A stretch of 64,000 bases of DNA from Streptomyces sp. ITFR-21 (GTDB lineage Bacteria; Actinomycetota; Actinomycetes; Streptomycetales; Streptomycetaceae): assembly GCF_031844685.1 (NCBI RefSeq), contig NZ_CP134605.1, positions 3,430,001 to 3,494,000 on the forward strand. Direction: 5' to 3'. Position 1 is the first letter of the stretch. Each line of letters begins with the position of its first letter. The notes under the pieces are model-generated. The model made no database searches. It was not told the DNA's origin and saw only the letters and a program-made list of their open reading frames with translations. Positions 16,569-24,693 of the stretch are shown here, in pieces. The translations under genes and the position numbers were made by a program.

Positions 16569-17536
16569 ACCTGCCCCTCCCCGTGCTTGGCCGCGTAGGC
16601 CACGGCCGCGTCCCGTACCCAGGCGCCTTCCTCGTGTGCGGTCCGGCGCCGCGTGAGCCGCTGCTCGTTGCACGGGCCGTTGCCGCGCAGCACCTGCTGG
16701 AACTCGCTCCAGTCGATCGCCCCGTGGTCGTACCCGCCCCGCGTCTCGTTCCACCGCAGGTCCGGGTCGGGCAGGGTCAGGCCCAGGGCCTCGGCCTGCG
16801 GGACGCAGATGTCCACGAAGCGCTGCCGTAGCTCGTCGTTGGAATGCCGCTTGATCTTCCACGCGGTGGACTGCGCGGAGTGGGCGGACTCCTCGTCCGG
16901 CGGGCCGAACATCATCAGCGACGGCCACCACCACCGGTTCACCGCGTCCTGTGCCATGGCGTGTTGCGCGGGGGTGCCGCGGCTGAGGGCGAGCAGCGAC
17001 TCGAATCCCTGGCGCTGGTGGAAGGACTCCTCCTTGCAGATCCGCACCATGGCCCGAGCGTAGGGACCATAGGAGCAGCGGCACAGCGGGACCTGGTTGG
17101 TGATCGCCGCGCCGTCCACCAGCCAGCCGATGGCGCCGACGTCGGCCCAGGTGAGGGTCGGGTAGTTGAATATCGAGGAGTACCGCTGACGGCCCGCGTG
17201 CAGCTTGTCCAGCAGCTCGTCCCGGCTCACCCCCAGCGTCTCGGTGGCGCTGTAGAGATAGAGGCCGTGACCGGCCTCGTCCTGGACCTTGGCCATCAGG
17301 ATGGCTTTGCGGCGCAGCGAGGGCGCCCGGCTGATCCAGTTGGCCTCCGGCTGCATGCCGATGATCTCGGAGTGGGCGTGCTGGGCCATCTGGCGGACGA
17401 GCGTGGCCCGGTAGGCGTCCGGCATCCAGTCGCGGGGCTCGATCCTGGTGTCGGCGGCCACCGCGACGTCGAAGGCGGCCGTCATGGCGTCCCGGTCCGC
17501 CGCCGCGGTTGCCGGGGACTGCGTGGTGGTCGTCAT
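16565..17536 (-). CDS. paaA: Phenylacetyl-CoA 1,2-epoxidase catalytic subunit PaaA
   Basis: 323-residue di-iron oxygenase subunit that epoxidises the ring of phenylacetyl-CoA. Ferritin-like metal motifs are visible: [13 protein letters not shown] and [12 protein letters not shown] (two ExxH pairs). Also present are the typical [20 protein letters not shown] and the C-terminal [12 protein letters not shown]. Start ATG at 17536 has GGGAGGG 6 nt upstream; a longer in-frame start at 17596 would run through the operator and is rejected. First gene of paaABCDE. The promoter and a PaaR-type palindrome lie 30-90 nt upstream. Confidence 0.96.
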   Translation of the reverse strand: MTTTTQSPATAAADRDAMTAAFDVAVAADTRIEPRDWMPDAYRATLVRQMAQHAHSEIIGMQPEANWISRAPSLRRKAILMAKVQDEAGHGLYLYSATETLGVSRDELLDKLHAGRQRYSSIFNYPTLTWADVGAIGWLVDGAAITNQVPLCRCSYGPYARAMVRICKEESFHQRQGFESLLALSRGTPAQHAMAQDAVNRWWWPSLMMFGPPDEESAHSAQSTAWKIKRHSNDELRQRFVDICVPQAEALGLTLPDPDLRWNETRGGYDHGAIDWSEFQQVLRGNGPCNEQRLTRRRTAHEEGAWVRDAAVAYAAKHGEGQV

Positions 17537-17565
17537 CGGACCCTCCCTCTCCGTCGCCTGATCCA

Positions 17566-17591
17566 ATGGACCGACCGATCGTTCGGTCCAT
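17566..17591. promoter_or_regulatory. PaaR-type operator upstream of paaA
   Basis: 26-nt palindrome (24 of 26 positions symmetric, centre CGATCG) with the core ACCGATCGTTCGGT at 17574-17587. The core fits ACCG-NN-CG-NN-CGGT, which I recall as the centre of the C. glutamicum PaaR motif. It overlaps the expected transcription start of paaA. Confidence 0.7.
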
Positions 17592-17594
17592 TCC

Positions 17595-17624
17595 ATGGTC
17601 GATGCTGCGAGAGGGGGGTGTCAA
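17595..17624 (-). promoter_or_regulatory. Candidate paaA promoter
   Basis: Minus strand: TTGACA (17624-17619), 18-nt spacer, GACCAT (17600-17595). The -35 is perfect; the -10 is weak but keeps A2 and T6. The start would fall inside the adjacent palindrome. Confidence 0.45.
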
Positions 17625-17638
17625 GCCGTTCCTGAGGC

Positions 17639-17647
17639 TGTGGATAA
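17639..17647 (-). promoter_or_regulatory. DnaA-box-like nonamer TTATCCACA
   Basis: TGTGGATAA on the plus strand, the exact complement of the classical DnaA box, in the paaA/DUF5819 divergent spacer. Role unproven. Confidence 0.4.
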
Positions 17648-17732
17648 CTGGGTAAGGTCACCGCCGGGGCCCGGCGTGGGTAGCGTGCTGCGCGGCAGCC
17701 GGGGGCCGGGCAGCGGTGAGAGCGGAGAGACG

Positions 17733-18392
17733 ATGGACTCAACGGAGGGGCCGCCCCGGGTGGCGGCGCTGTCGCTGCCCGCGCGCATAGTCGTGGCGGT
17801 GGCGGTGGGCGCTGTCCTGGTCGCCGCGCTGTTCCACCTCGCCATGGTGTTCCTGCACGTCGCGCCGTCGAACACGCTCAGCAAGGAACACGCGACCGCG
17901 GTCAGCGGCTACATCTACCCGGAGTTCGAGCAGAACTGGAAGCTGTTCGCCCCGGACCCGTTGCAGCAGAACGTCCACGTCCAGGCGCGGGCCGAGGTGC
18001 GCAAGCCCGGCGGCACCCTGGAGACCACCGGCTGGGTCGACATGACCGGCATGGACGTCTCCGCCATGCGGCACGACCCCGTGCCCAGCCACACCCGGCA
18101 GAACGAGCTGCGCCGCGCCTGGGGCTACTACACCGACACCCACGACCAGCAGGACCAGCCCACCGGCGGCCGCGCCGACCTGAGCCGCGAGTACCTCCAG
18201 CGGATCCTGCAGGATCGTTTCGGGCCGCGGCTCAACGGCGGCGACGTGGTCCGCATCCAGGCCCGCGCGGCCACCACCCAGGTCCCGCAGCCTGCCTGGA
18301 TCGCCGGCCGGAGCAGCACCAGCACCCAGTATCGGGAGCTTCCCTGGTGGGTCGTGACCGCCACGTCGTCCGGGCAGGAGAACGCCTCGTGA
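17733..18392 (+). CDS. DUF5819-family single-pass membrane protein (SdpA-like?)
   Basis: 219-residue protein with one N-terminal membrane segment (about 15-42) and a ~170-residue exported domain. The motif FEQNWKLFAPDP after the membrane segment is characteristic of DUF5819 and resembles the Trp/Phe-rich region after the membrane helix in SdpA-type proteins. The start ATG at 17733 has GGAGA upstream. Its stop overlaps the GTG of the HTTM gene (GTGA), so the two are coupled and probably form a complex. Function not established. I infer a partner in the maturation of something at the membrane, by analogy with SdpA-SdpB; no precursor gene is visible. Confidence 0.75.
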   Translation: MDSTEGPPRVAALSLPARIVVAVAVGAVLVAALFHLAMVFLHVAPSNTLSKEHATAVSGYIYPEFEQNWKLFAPDPLQQNVHVQARAEVRKPGGTLETTGWVDMTGMDVSAMRHDPVPSHTRQNELRRAWGYYTDTHDQQDQPTGGRADLSREYLQRILQDRFGPRLNGGDVVRIQARAATTQVPQPAWIAGRSSTSTQYRELPWWVVTATSSGQENAS

Positions 18393-19726
18393 GCGCCCCT
18401 CTCAGCCACGCCGCCGAGCCGGCCGACGACACGCCGCCCGCGGGCTTCGGCGCCGGGCTCGACCGGGCCATCGCACGGGGGCTCCGCCGGGCCGCCGAGA
18501 CCGCCCTGGGCCCCTACCAGAGCGCGGTCGTACGGATCGGCTTCGGGCTCACCTGGCTGCTGTACCTGCTGCGGGAGTTCCCGCACCGTGACGAGCTGTA
18601 CGGTCCGGACAGTCCCTGGGGCCTCGACCTGGCCAAGCAGCTCATCGCCGGCAACCACGCCTTCAGCGCGCTGATGTGGAGCGACAGCCGAGCCTGGTTC
18701 GAGCTGGTCTACGCGGCCGCGATCGTGGCGAGCGCGGCGATGCTGCTCGGCTGGCGGACCCGGACCTCGTCCCTGGTCTTCATGGTCGGCGTGCTGTCAC
18801 TGCAGAACCGCAGTGTCTTCGTGGGCGACGGCGGCGACAACGTCGTCCACATCATGGCCATCTACCTCGTCTTCGCCCGCTGCGGACAGGTCTGGTCCCT
18901 CGACCGCCGCCGGGCGGTGCGCCAGGTGGCCCGGACGCGGGAGGCCGCCGAGATCGCCGCCGCCGACGCCTTCACCGCCGACGCGGCCGACGACGGCGCC
19001 GCGGTCCGCTCCCCCCACGCGGGAGCCGATCCGGTCGGCATCGCCCTGTGGACGGTGCTCGGCGCCGCCCTGGCCGCGGTTTCCCTCGCCGGCAAGCCCA
19101 GTACCGGGTGGGCGCTGGTCCTCTGGGGCTTCTGGCTGGGCCAGGCGGTGTGGTGGGCGGTGCGGCGCTACGCCCCCGGCGAGCCGCGCACGGTGCTCGA
19201 CATCGTCGCCAACATCGTCCACAACGGCGCCATGCTGGTGATCGCCGCCGAGGTGTGCCTGATCTACTCCACCGCGGGCTGGTACAAGATCCAGGGCAGC
19301 CGCTGGCAGGACGGCACCGCGCTCTACTACCCGCTGCACCTGGACGACTTCACCCCCTGGCCTGCGCTGTCCCACCTCCTGGCCGGCAGCGACATCATGG
19401 TCATGCTGATCACCTACGGCACCGTCATATGCCAGGTCGCCTTCCCCTTCACCCTGTTCAACCGCCGGGTGAAGAACGTGCTCCTGTGCGTGATGATGCT
19501 GGAGCACGCCTCCATCGCCGTCGTACTGGGCCTGCCCTTCTTCTCACTCGCGATGATCGCCGCCGACGCGGTCTTCCTGCCCACCGGTTTCCTGCGCTGG
19601 CTCGGCGGCCGGGCGGTACGGCTGGTGCGGCCGGCCCGCGGACCCGCCGGCGCGGTGATCCACGAACAGCGCTCGCCGGGCGGCATGGAGCCGGCCGTCG
19701 GCCCGCCGCCCAGCACCGTCTCCTGA
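18389..19726 (+). CDS. HTTM-domain polytopic membrane protein
   Basis: 445-residue membrane protein with an HTTM domain, the fold shared by vitamin-K-dependent gamma-carboxylase and SdpB. Signs are the opening segment VVRIGFGLTWLLYLLREFP, the SLQNRSVFVGDGGDNVVHIM motif, CLIYSTAGWYKIQGSRWQDG and repeated hydrophobic helices (about nine). GTG at 18389 overlaps the DUF5819 stop. The C-terminal ~40 residues are polar and Pro/Gly-rich. Whether it is enzymatic is unknown. Carboxylase activity is not implied, since many HTTM proteins lack evidence of it. Confidence 0.82.
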   Translation: MSAPLSHAAEPADDTPPAGFGAGLDRAIARGLRRAAETALGPYQSAVVRIGFGLTWLLYLLREFPHRDELYGPDSPWGLDLAKQLIAGNHAFSALMWSDSRAWFELVYAAAIVASAAMLLGWRTRTSSLVFMVGVLSLQNRSVFVGDGGDNVVHIMAIYLVFARCGQVWSLDRRRAVRQVARTREAAEIAAADAFTADAADDGAAVRSPHAGADPVGIALWTVLGAALAAVSLAGKPSTGWALVLWGFWLGQAVWWAVRRYAPGEPRTVLDIVANIVHNGAMLVIAAEVCLIYSTAGWYKIQGSRWQDGTALYYPLHLDDFTPWPALSHLLAGSDIMVMLITYGTVICQVAFPFTLFNRRVKNVLLCVMMLEHASIAVVLGLPFFSLAMIAADAVFLPTGFLRWLGGRAVRLVRPARGPAGAVIHEQRSPGGMEPAVGPPPSTVS

Positions 19727-19748
19727 CCCGCCCCCCGGCCCCGCGGCC

Positions 19749-19769
19749 GGGGGCGGGGGCGGGGGCGGG
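19749..19769 (+). other. G-quadruplex-forming G-tract
   Basis: Three G5 runs and one G3 run separated by single C residues, followed by a C6 run. It lies 30 nt upstream of the start codon of the rRNA methyltransferase gene, just before its -10 hexamer. Confidence 0.55.
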
Positions 19770-19786
19770 CCCGCCCCCCGGGCCCC

Positions 19787-19798
19787 TAGGCTGGCGCC
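19787..19798 (+). promoter_or_regulatory. -10-like hexamer of a leaderless transcript
   Basis: TAGGCT (19787-19792) ends 6 nt before the ATG at 19799; no ribosome binding site. Confidence 0.45.
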
Positions 19799-20569
19799 AT
19801 GACCGAGGACGACGCCGTACGGCGCTGGCGGGAGGCCGCCCCCGCCGCGGTGCTGCTCGACGGCTTCCACGCCCTGAAGCACGCCTTGCGCTTCGGCGCC
19901 GACGTACGGGTCGCGGTCACCGCCGACAAGGCGGCCACGCTGCGACTGGCCGCCGAACTCGCCCCCGACCTCACCGGGCGGCTCACCGGCGGGCTCACCG
20001 AGGTCCCGGCGGCGGTACTGCGCGGCCTGGTGACCCGGGTGCACCCCACCGCGGTGGCCGCTCTCGCCGCCCGCCGGGACCGGGCGGCGAACCTGGCCGA
20101 TCTCACCCGGCTGCCCCGTCGGGCGCCGGTCGTCGTCCTGGATGAGCCCCGCAACCTCGGGAACGTCGGCGCGGTCGTCCGGCTGGCCGCCGGTTTCGGT
20201 GTCACCGGGGTCGTCACCACGGGCGACCTCGACCCCTGGCACCCCAACGCGGTGCGGTCCGGCGCCGGGCTGCACTACGCGACAGCGGTGGAGCAGCGGG
20301 AGGCCGCGGCCCTGCCGCCGGGCCCGCTCTTCGTACTGGACCCGGAGGGGCGGGACATCCGCGCCACCGACCTGCCCGACGGCTCACTGGTCGTCTTCGG
20401 CTCCGAACGGCACGGAGTCTCCGACGAACTGCGCGCCCGGGCCGACGCCCTCGTGGCGCTCCCCATGCGGGCGCAGGTCTCCAGCTACAACCTCGCCACC
20501 AGCGTCGGCATGGCGCTCTACCACTGGGCGGCCACATCCCGTTCCCCCCTGGTCCCGGGGCGCGCCTGA
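19799..20569 (+). CDS. SpoU/TrmH-family RNA 2'-O-methyltransferase
   Basis: 256-residue SPOUT methyltransferase using S-adenosylmethionine. The three family motifs are present: VVLDEPRNLGNVGAVVRLA (motif 1), VVFGSERHGVSDEL (motif 2) and LPMRAQVSSYNLATSVGMAL (motif 3, which forms the trefoil knot). An N-terminal ~110-residue substrate-binding domain precedes it. The target (rRNA or tRNA position) cannot be read from sequence. It converges on paaN. Confidence 0.9.
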   Translation: MTEDDAVRRWREAAPAAVLLDGFHALKHALRFGADVRVAVTADKAATLRLAAELAPDLTGRLTGGLTEVPAAVLRGLVTRVHPTAVAALAARRDRAANLADLTRLPRRAPVVVLDEPRNLGNVGAVVRLAAGFGVTGVVTTGDLDPWHPNAVRSGAGLHYATAVEQREAAALPPGPLFVLDPEGRDIRATDLPDGSLVVFGSERHGVSDELRARADALVALPMRAQVSSYNLATSVGMALYHWAATSRSPLVPGRA

Positions 20570-20613
20570 GCCGGGCGGGCGCGGTGTCCGGCGGCAGGCC
20601 CCGGTGCCCCGCG

Positions 20614-22290
20614 TCAGGCCGGCCGGCGCACCTCCACCATCCGGAAGCGGCTCGCGACGAAGGCCCCGTCGCACAGCGCCGCGTTGGCCGCCGGGTTGCC
20701 GCCCGAGCCGTGGAAGTCGGAGAAGGCCGCGGTCTGGTTGACGTAAACGCCGCCGGTGAGGTTCAGCGAGAGCTGTGCGCACTCCTCCCGGCAGACCTCC
20801 TCCAACTGCCGCTCCACCTCGGGCGAGGTGGTGTATCCGCCGACCGTCATGGCGCCCTGCTCGCGGATCGTGCGCCGGAGCAGGTCCAACCCGTCCTGCG
20901 TCGAGTCGACCGCGACCGCGAAGGAGACCGGGCCGAAGCACTCCGCCATGAAGGTCGCCTCCGCGTCCGGTTTGGCCGCGTCGAGCTTGACCATCGCGGG
21001 CGTGCGGACCACCGCGTGCGGGAAGTCGGGGTGCGTGACGGGACGGGAGGCGAGAGCGATCTCCCCCATGCCCGCGGCGGCTTCCAGCCGCGCCCTGACC
21101 TCCGGGTTCACCAGGGCGCCCAGCAGCGCGTTGGCCCGCGCGTCGTCGCCGAGCAGCCCGTCCACCGCGGCGGCGAGGTCGGCGACCACCTCGTCGTACG
21201 ACTTCGGTCCGGCGTCGGTGCCGATGCCGTCCCGGGGGATCAGCAGGTTCTGCGGTGTGGTGCACATCTGACCGCTGTACAGGGAGAGGGAGAACGCCAG
21301 GTTGGCGAGCATGCCGCGGTAGTCGTCGGTGGAGTCGACCAGCACGGTGTTGACCCCGGCCTTCTCGGTGTAGACCTGCGCCTGCCGGGCGTTGGCCTCC
21401 AGCCAGTCGCCGAAGCCGGTGGAGCCGGTGTAGTCGATGACGCGGATCTCCGGCCGGAGCGCGAGGGTCTTGGCCAGGCCCTCGCCCGGCTGCTCGGCGG
21501 CCAGGCAGACCAGGTCGGGCGGGAAGCCGGCCTCGGTCAGTACCTCGCGGGCGACGGACACGGTGAGCGCGAGCGGCAGCACCGCCCGCGGGTGCGGTTT
21601 GACCAGTACCGCGTTTCCGGTGGCCAGGGACGCGAACAGGCCCGGGTAGCCGTTCCAGGTGGGGAAGGTGTTGCAGCCGATCACCAGGCCGACGCCGCGC
21701 GGCACGGCGGTGAAGGTCTTGCGCAGGCCGAGCGGGTCCCGCTTGCCCTGCGGCTTGATCCACTGCGCCGTCTCCGGGATGCGGACCTGCTCCACGTACG
21801 CGTACGCCACCGCTTCCAGGCCGCGGTCCTGCGCGTGCGGGCCGCCCGCCTGGAAAGCCATGGTGAGGGCCTGACCGGAGGTGTGCATGACCGCGTGCGC
21901 GAACTCGGGCGTCCGGGCGTTGATCCGGGCCAGGATCTCCAGGCAGACCATGGCACGAGCCTCCGGCCCGGCGTCCCGCCAGACGGGCACGGCCGCGCGC
22001 ATGGCCGGCAGCAGCACGTCCGGGTCGGGGTGCGGATACCGCACGTCCAGCTCTATTCCGTACGGCGACCGCTCGCCACCGGTCCAGGCGTCGGTGCCGG
22101 GCTGGTCCAACGCGAAACGGTGGCCGCGCAGCGCCTCGAAAGCCGCCCGGCCGCCCTCGGCGTCCGCGTACGCCTTCGGATGTTCGGGATAGGGGGACCA
22201 GTACTCGCGGGTCCTGATGGTCTCCAGCGCCTTGTCGAGCGTGCCGCGGTGGCGTTCGATCAAGAGCACGGGGGAGAGATCGGCGGGCAT
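20614..22290 (-). CDS. paaN: Phenylacetate degradation protein PaaN (aldehyde dehydrogenase family)
   Basis: 558-residue aldehyde-dehydrogenase-fold protein of the PaaN type found in actinobacteria, implicated in ring opening of the phenylacetate pathway. Markers: VIGCNTFPTWNGYPGLFASL (cofactor region), VDSTDDYRGMLANLAFSLSL, and the catalytic Cys in LYSGQMCTTPQN. The C-terminus carries NLTGGVYVNQTAAFSDFHGS. ATG at 22290 is preceded by GAGGAG. No fused MaoC hydratase domain, so it is shorter than E. coli PaaZ. Divergent from paaH. Its promoter contains a PaaR-type box between -35 and -10, tying it to paaABCDE. Confidence 0.9.
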   Translation of the reverse strand: MPADLSPVLLIERHRGTLDKALETIRTREYWSPYPEHPKAYADAEGGRAAFEALRGHRFALDQPGTDAWTGGERSPYGIELDVRYPHPDPDVLLPAMRAAVPVWRDAGPEARAMVCLEILARINARTPEFAHAVMHTSGQALTMAFQAGGPHAQDRGLEAVAYAYVEQVRIPETAQWIKPQGKRDPLGLRKTFTAVPRGVGLVIGCNTFPTWNGYPGLFASLATGNAVLVKPHPRAVLPLALTVSVAREVLTEAGFPPDLVCLAAEQPGEGLAKTLALRPEIRVIDYTGSTGFGDWLEANARQAQVYTEKAGVNTVLVDSTDDYRGMLANLAFSLSLYSGQMCTTPQNLLIPRDGIGTDAGPKSYDEVVADLAAAVDGLLGDDARANALLGALVNPEVRARLEAAAGMGEIALASRPVTHPDFPHAVVRTPAMVKLDAAKPDAEATFMAECFGPVSFAVAVDSTQDGLDLLRRTIREQGAMTVGGYTTSPEVERQLEEVCREECAQLSLNLTGGVYVNQTAAFSDFHGSGGNPAANAALCDGAFVASRFRMVEVRRPA

Positions 22291-22336
22291 GGGACCAACT
22301 CCTCGTCGAGCTGGGCTGGGGGACGGGTACACCGCT

Positions 22337-22364
22337 AGATTAACCGAATGTTCGGTCGGGACAA
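22337..22364 (-). promoter_or_regulatory. paaN promoter with embedded PaaR-type operator
   Basis: Minus strand: -35 TTGTCC (22364-22359), 16-nt spacer, -10 TAATCT (22342-22337). The spacer contains the palindrome ACCGAACATTCGGT (22356-22343), so a repressor bound there would exclude RNA polymerase. The predicted start is about 35 nt before the paaN ATG. Confidence 0.65.
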
Positions 22365-22380
22365 GCGGACCTTCCCGGCC

Positions 22381-22389
22381 TGTGGACAA
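22381..22389 (-). promoter_or_regulatory. DnaA-box-like nonamer TTGTCCACA
   Basis: TGTGGACAA on the plus strand; its complement TTGTCCACA is the Streptomyces DnaA-box consensus. It lies in the paaN/paaH divergent spacer. Confidence 0.45.
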
Positions 22390-22439
22390 CTTCTGACACC
22401 TGCACAACGGACGATTCGGGGACAACCCGGCGAGGAGTC

Positions 22440-23984
22440 GTGGCAACCGTGAGCGCACTTGACCGCAACAGCGTCGTGGCCGTCGTCGGCGCGGGCACCA
22501 TGGGCCGGGGAATCGCGCAGGTCGCGCTGCTGGCCGGGCACCGCGTACTGCTCCACGACGCGGCGCCCGGCCAGGCCGGGGCCGCCGTGGAGGCGGTCGC
22601 GGGCCGCTTGGACCACCTGGTGACCAAAGGCCGGCTGGCGGACACCGCGCGCAAGGCGGCGCTCGACCGGCTCGCGGCGGCCGACGGCGTCGGGGACCTG
22701 GCCGGGGCGGGGCTGGCGGTGGAGGCCGTGGTCGAGGACCTCGCCGTCAAGCAGCGGCTGTTCGCCGAACTCGAAGCGGTCGTCGGTGACGGCTGCCTGC
22801 TGGCGACCAACACCTCCTCGCTGTCGGTCACCGCGGTGGCGGGCGCCCTGCGCCGGCCCGGCCGCCTGGTCGGCCTGCACTTCTTCAACCCCGCGCCGCT
22901 GCTTCCGCTGGTCGAGGTCGTCGCAGGCGCGGCCAGCGACGCCGAGGCCGTCGCCTCGGCCTTCGACACCGCCGCCGCCTGGGGGAAGACCCCGGTGCGC
23001 TGCGCCGACACCCCGGGGTTCCTGGTCAACCGCGTCGCCCGCCCCTTCTACGCGGAGGCGCTGCGGGTGTACGAGGAGCGGGCCGCCGACCCGGCCACGA
23101 TCGACGCACTGCTGCGCGAGTGCGGCGGCTTCGCCATGGGCCCCTTCGCCCTGATGGACCTGATCGGCCAGGACGTCAACGAGACCGTCACCCGCTCGGT
23201 GTGGGAGGCGTTCAGTCACGACCCGAAGTTCACGCCCTCGCTCGCCCAGCGTCGGCTGGTCGAGTCGGGGCGGCTCGGCCGCAAGTCCGGCCGGGGCTGG
23301 TTCTCCTATGGCCCCGGCGCGGCAGGCGCGCCGGAACCGCACACCGCCGGGCCCGAGGCCGCCCCGACCTTCGTCACGGTGCGCGGCGACCTGGGGCCCG
23401 CCCGTGAGCTGGTCGCGCTCGCCGAACGGTCCGGGATCGACGTACGCCGGGATCCGTCCCGGCGGTCACGCGGCGGCGAGTCGCCCGGCGCCCGCGGCGT
23501 CGTCCTCCTCCCCGCCGGGACTCCCCTTCACCTGGCGGACGGCCGCCCGCCGGGTGCCCCGGCGGTGCAGTTCGACCTGGCGCTGGACTACCGCGCGGCC
23601 ACCCGGATCGCGATCGCGCCGTCCGGGGCGGTTCCCGCGGACGCCGTCGCTCAGGCGACCGGTCTGTTCCAGGCGCTGGGCAAGAAGGTGAGCGTCGTCG
23701 CGGACGTGCCCGGCATGGTCGTGGCGCGGACCGTCGCCATGCTGGTGGACCTGGCCGTCGACGCGGTGGCCAAAGGCGTGGCCTCCCGGGAGGACGTGGA
23801 CACCGCGATGCGGTCGGGCGTCAACTACCCGCTGGGCCCCCTGGAGTGGGGCGAGCGCATCTCGGTGTCCTACGTACGCGAACTCCTCGACGGCCTGCAC
23901 GCCTGGTACCCCACCGGCCGCTACGCCCCCTGCCCGGAACTGAGAAGGCGTGCGGCCGTGGCTGAAAATGTGATCTCCTCATGA
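22440..23984 (+). CDS. paaH: 3-hydroxyacyl-CoA dehydrogenase PaaH
   Basis: 514-residue NAD-dependent dehydrogenase expected to oxidise 3-hydroxyadipyl-CoA in the phenylacetate pathway. Rossmann motif VVGAGTMGRGIAQ (about 15-27). Catalytic region: GLHFFNPAPLLPLVEVV with the His. CADTPGFLVNRVARPFYAEA leads into the C-terminal domain. A second, diverged C-terminal dehydrogenase repeat (about 300-505; ADVPGMVVARTVAMLVDLAV, PLGPLEWGERI) gives the long PaaH form. GTG at 22440 has GAGGAG upstream. Its stop overlaps the TetR start (ATGA). The family assignment is secure; the exact substrate is inferred from paa context. Confidence 0.88.
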   Translation: MATVSALDRNSVVAVVGAGTMGRGIAQVALLAGHRVLLHDAAPGQAGAAVEAVAGRLDHLVTKGRLADTARKAALDRLAAADGVGDLAGAGLAVEAVVEDLAVKQRLFAELEAVVGDGCLLATNTSSLSVTAVAGALRRPGRLVGLHFFNPAPLLPLVEVVAGAASDAEAVASAFDTAAAWGKTPVRCADTPGFLVNRVARPFYAEALRVYEERAADPATIDALLRECGGFAMGPFALMDLIGQDVNETVTRSVWEAFSHDPKFTPSLAQRRLVESGRLGRKSGRGWFSYGPGAAGAPEPHTAGPEAAPTFVTVRGDLGPARELVALAERSGIDVRRDPSRRSRGGESPGARGVVLLPAGTPLHLADGRPPGAPAVQFDLALDYRAATRIAIAPSGAVPADAVAQATGLFQALGKKVSVVADVPGMVVARTVAMLVDLAVDAVAKGVASREDVDTAMRSGVNYPLGPLEWGERISVSYVRELLDGLHAWYPTGRYAPCPELRRRAAVAENVISS

Positions 23985-24568
23985 CCATGTCCAAGCGCGA
24001 CACGTACACACCTGACTCGCTGCTCGCCGTCGCCGTGCGGGTCTTCAACGAGCGCGGCTACGACGGCACCTCGATGGAGGACCTCTCACGCGCGGCGGGC
24101 ATCTCCAAGTCGTCCATCTATCACCACGTCCGCGGCAAGGAGGAATTGCTCAACAGGGCGGTGGGTCGTGCCCTGGACGGTCTCTTCGGCATTCTGGAGG
24201 AGCCGGAGTCGTGCGACGGCCCCGCGGTCGAGCGGCTGGAGCACGTCACCCGGCGTACGACACGGGTGCTGATGAAGGAACTCCCCTACGTCACCTTGCT
24301 GCTGCGGGTGCGGGGCAACACGAAGACCGAGCGGTGGGCGATGGAACGCCGCAGGGAGTTCGACCAGCGGGTCTCCGCTGTGCTGAGGGCCGCCGTGCGG
24401 GAGGGCGATCTGCGGGCCGACGTGGAGCCCAGGCTCGCGACCAGGCTGCTGTTCGGGATGATCAACTCGATCGTGGAGTGGTACCGGCCCGACGGAAAGG
24501 GCGCCGTCGAGGGCGCCCAGGTCGAGGACGCGGTGGTGCGGCTGGCGTTCGACGGGCTGCGCGGGTGA
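23981..24568 (+). CDS. TetR-family regulator, candidate PaaR
   Basis: 195-residue TetR repressor. The N-terminal helix-turn-helix (about 10-55) contains AVRVFNERGYDGTSMEDLSR and AGISKSSIYHHVRGKEEL; the C-terminal half is a ligand-binding domain ending EDAVVRLAFDGLRG. It is translationally coupled to paaH (ATGA overlap) and is the only TetR gene in the catabolic block. It is therefore the likely reader of the ACCGA-N4-TCGGT palindromes upstream of paaA, paaN and bkdA, presumably with phenylacetyl-CoA as inducer as for other PaaR proteins. Regulator family is certain; the targets and ligand are inference. Confidence 0.88.
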   Translation: MTMSKRDTYTPDSLLAVAVRVFNERGYDGTSMEDLSRAAGISKSSIYHHVRGKEELLNRAVGRALDGLFGILEEPESCDGPAVERLEHVTRRTTRVLMKELPYVTLLLRVRGNTKTERWAMERRREFDQRVSAVLRAAVREGDLRADVEPRLATRLLFGMINSIVEWYRPDGKGAVEGAQVEDAVVRLAFDGLRG

Positions 24569-24693
24569 CGGCTCGCCGTACGTGACCGCCCTTCGGGACG
24601 GGGTACGGGAGGGGCCGGCGGCTTGCGCGGCCGGGCGGGGCCGGCCCGCGGCCCGTCACCCGGACGGGCGGACGGGGGGCGAAGCCGGCCCGT

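Noticed and set aside
12770..24568. paa block as a horizontally acquired island brought by the IS element
   Set aside because: A single simple IS with no second copy or boundary repeats; codon use of the paa genes looks like that of the neighbours.
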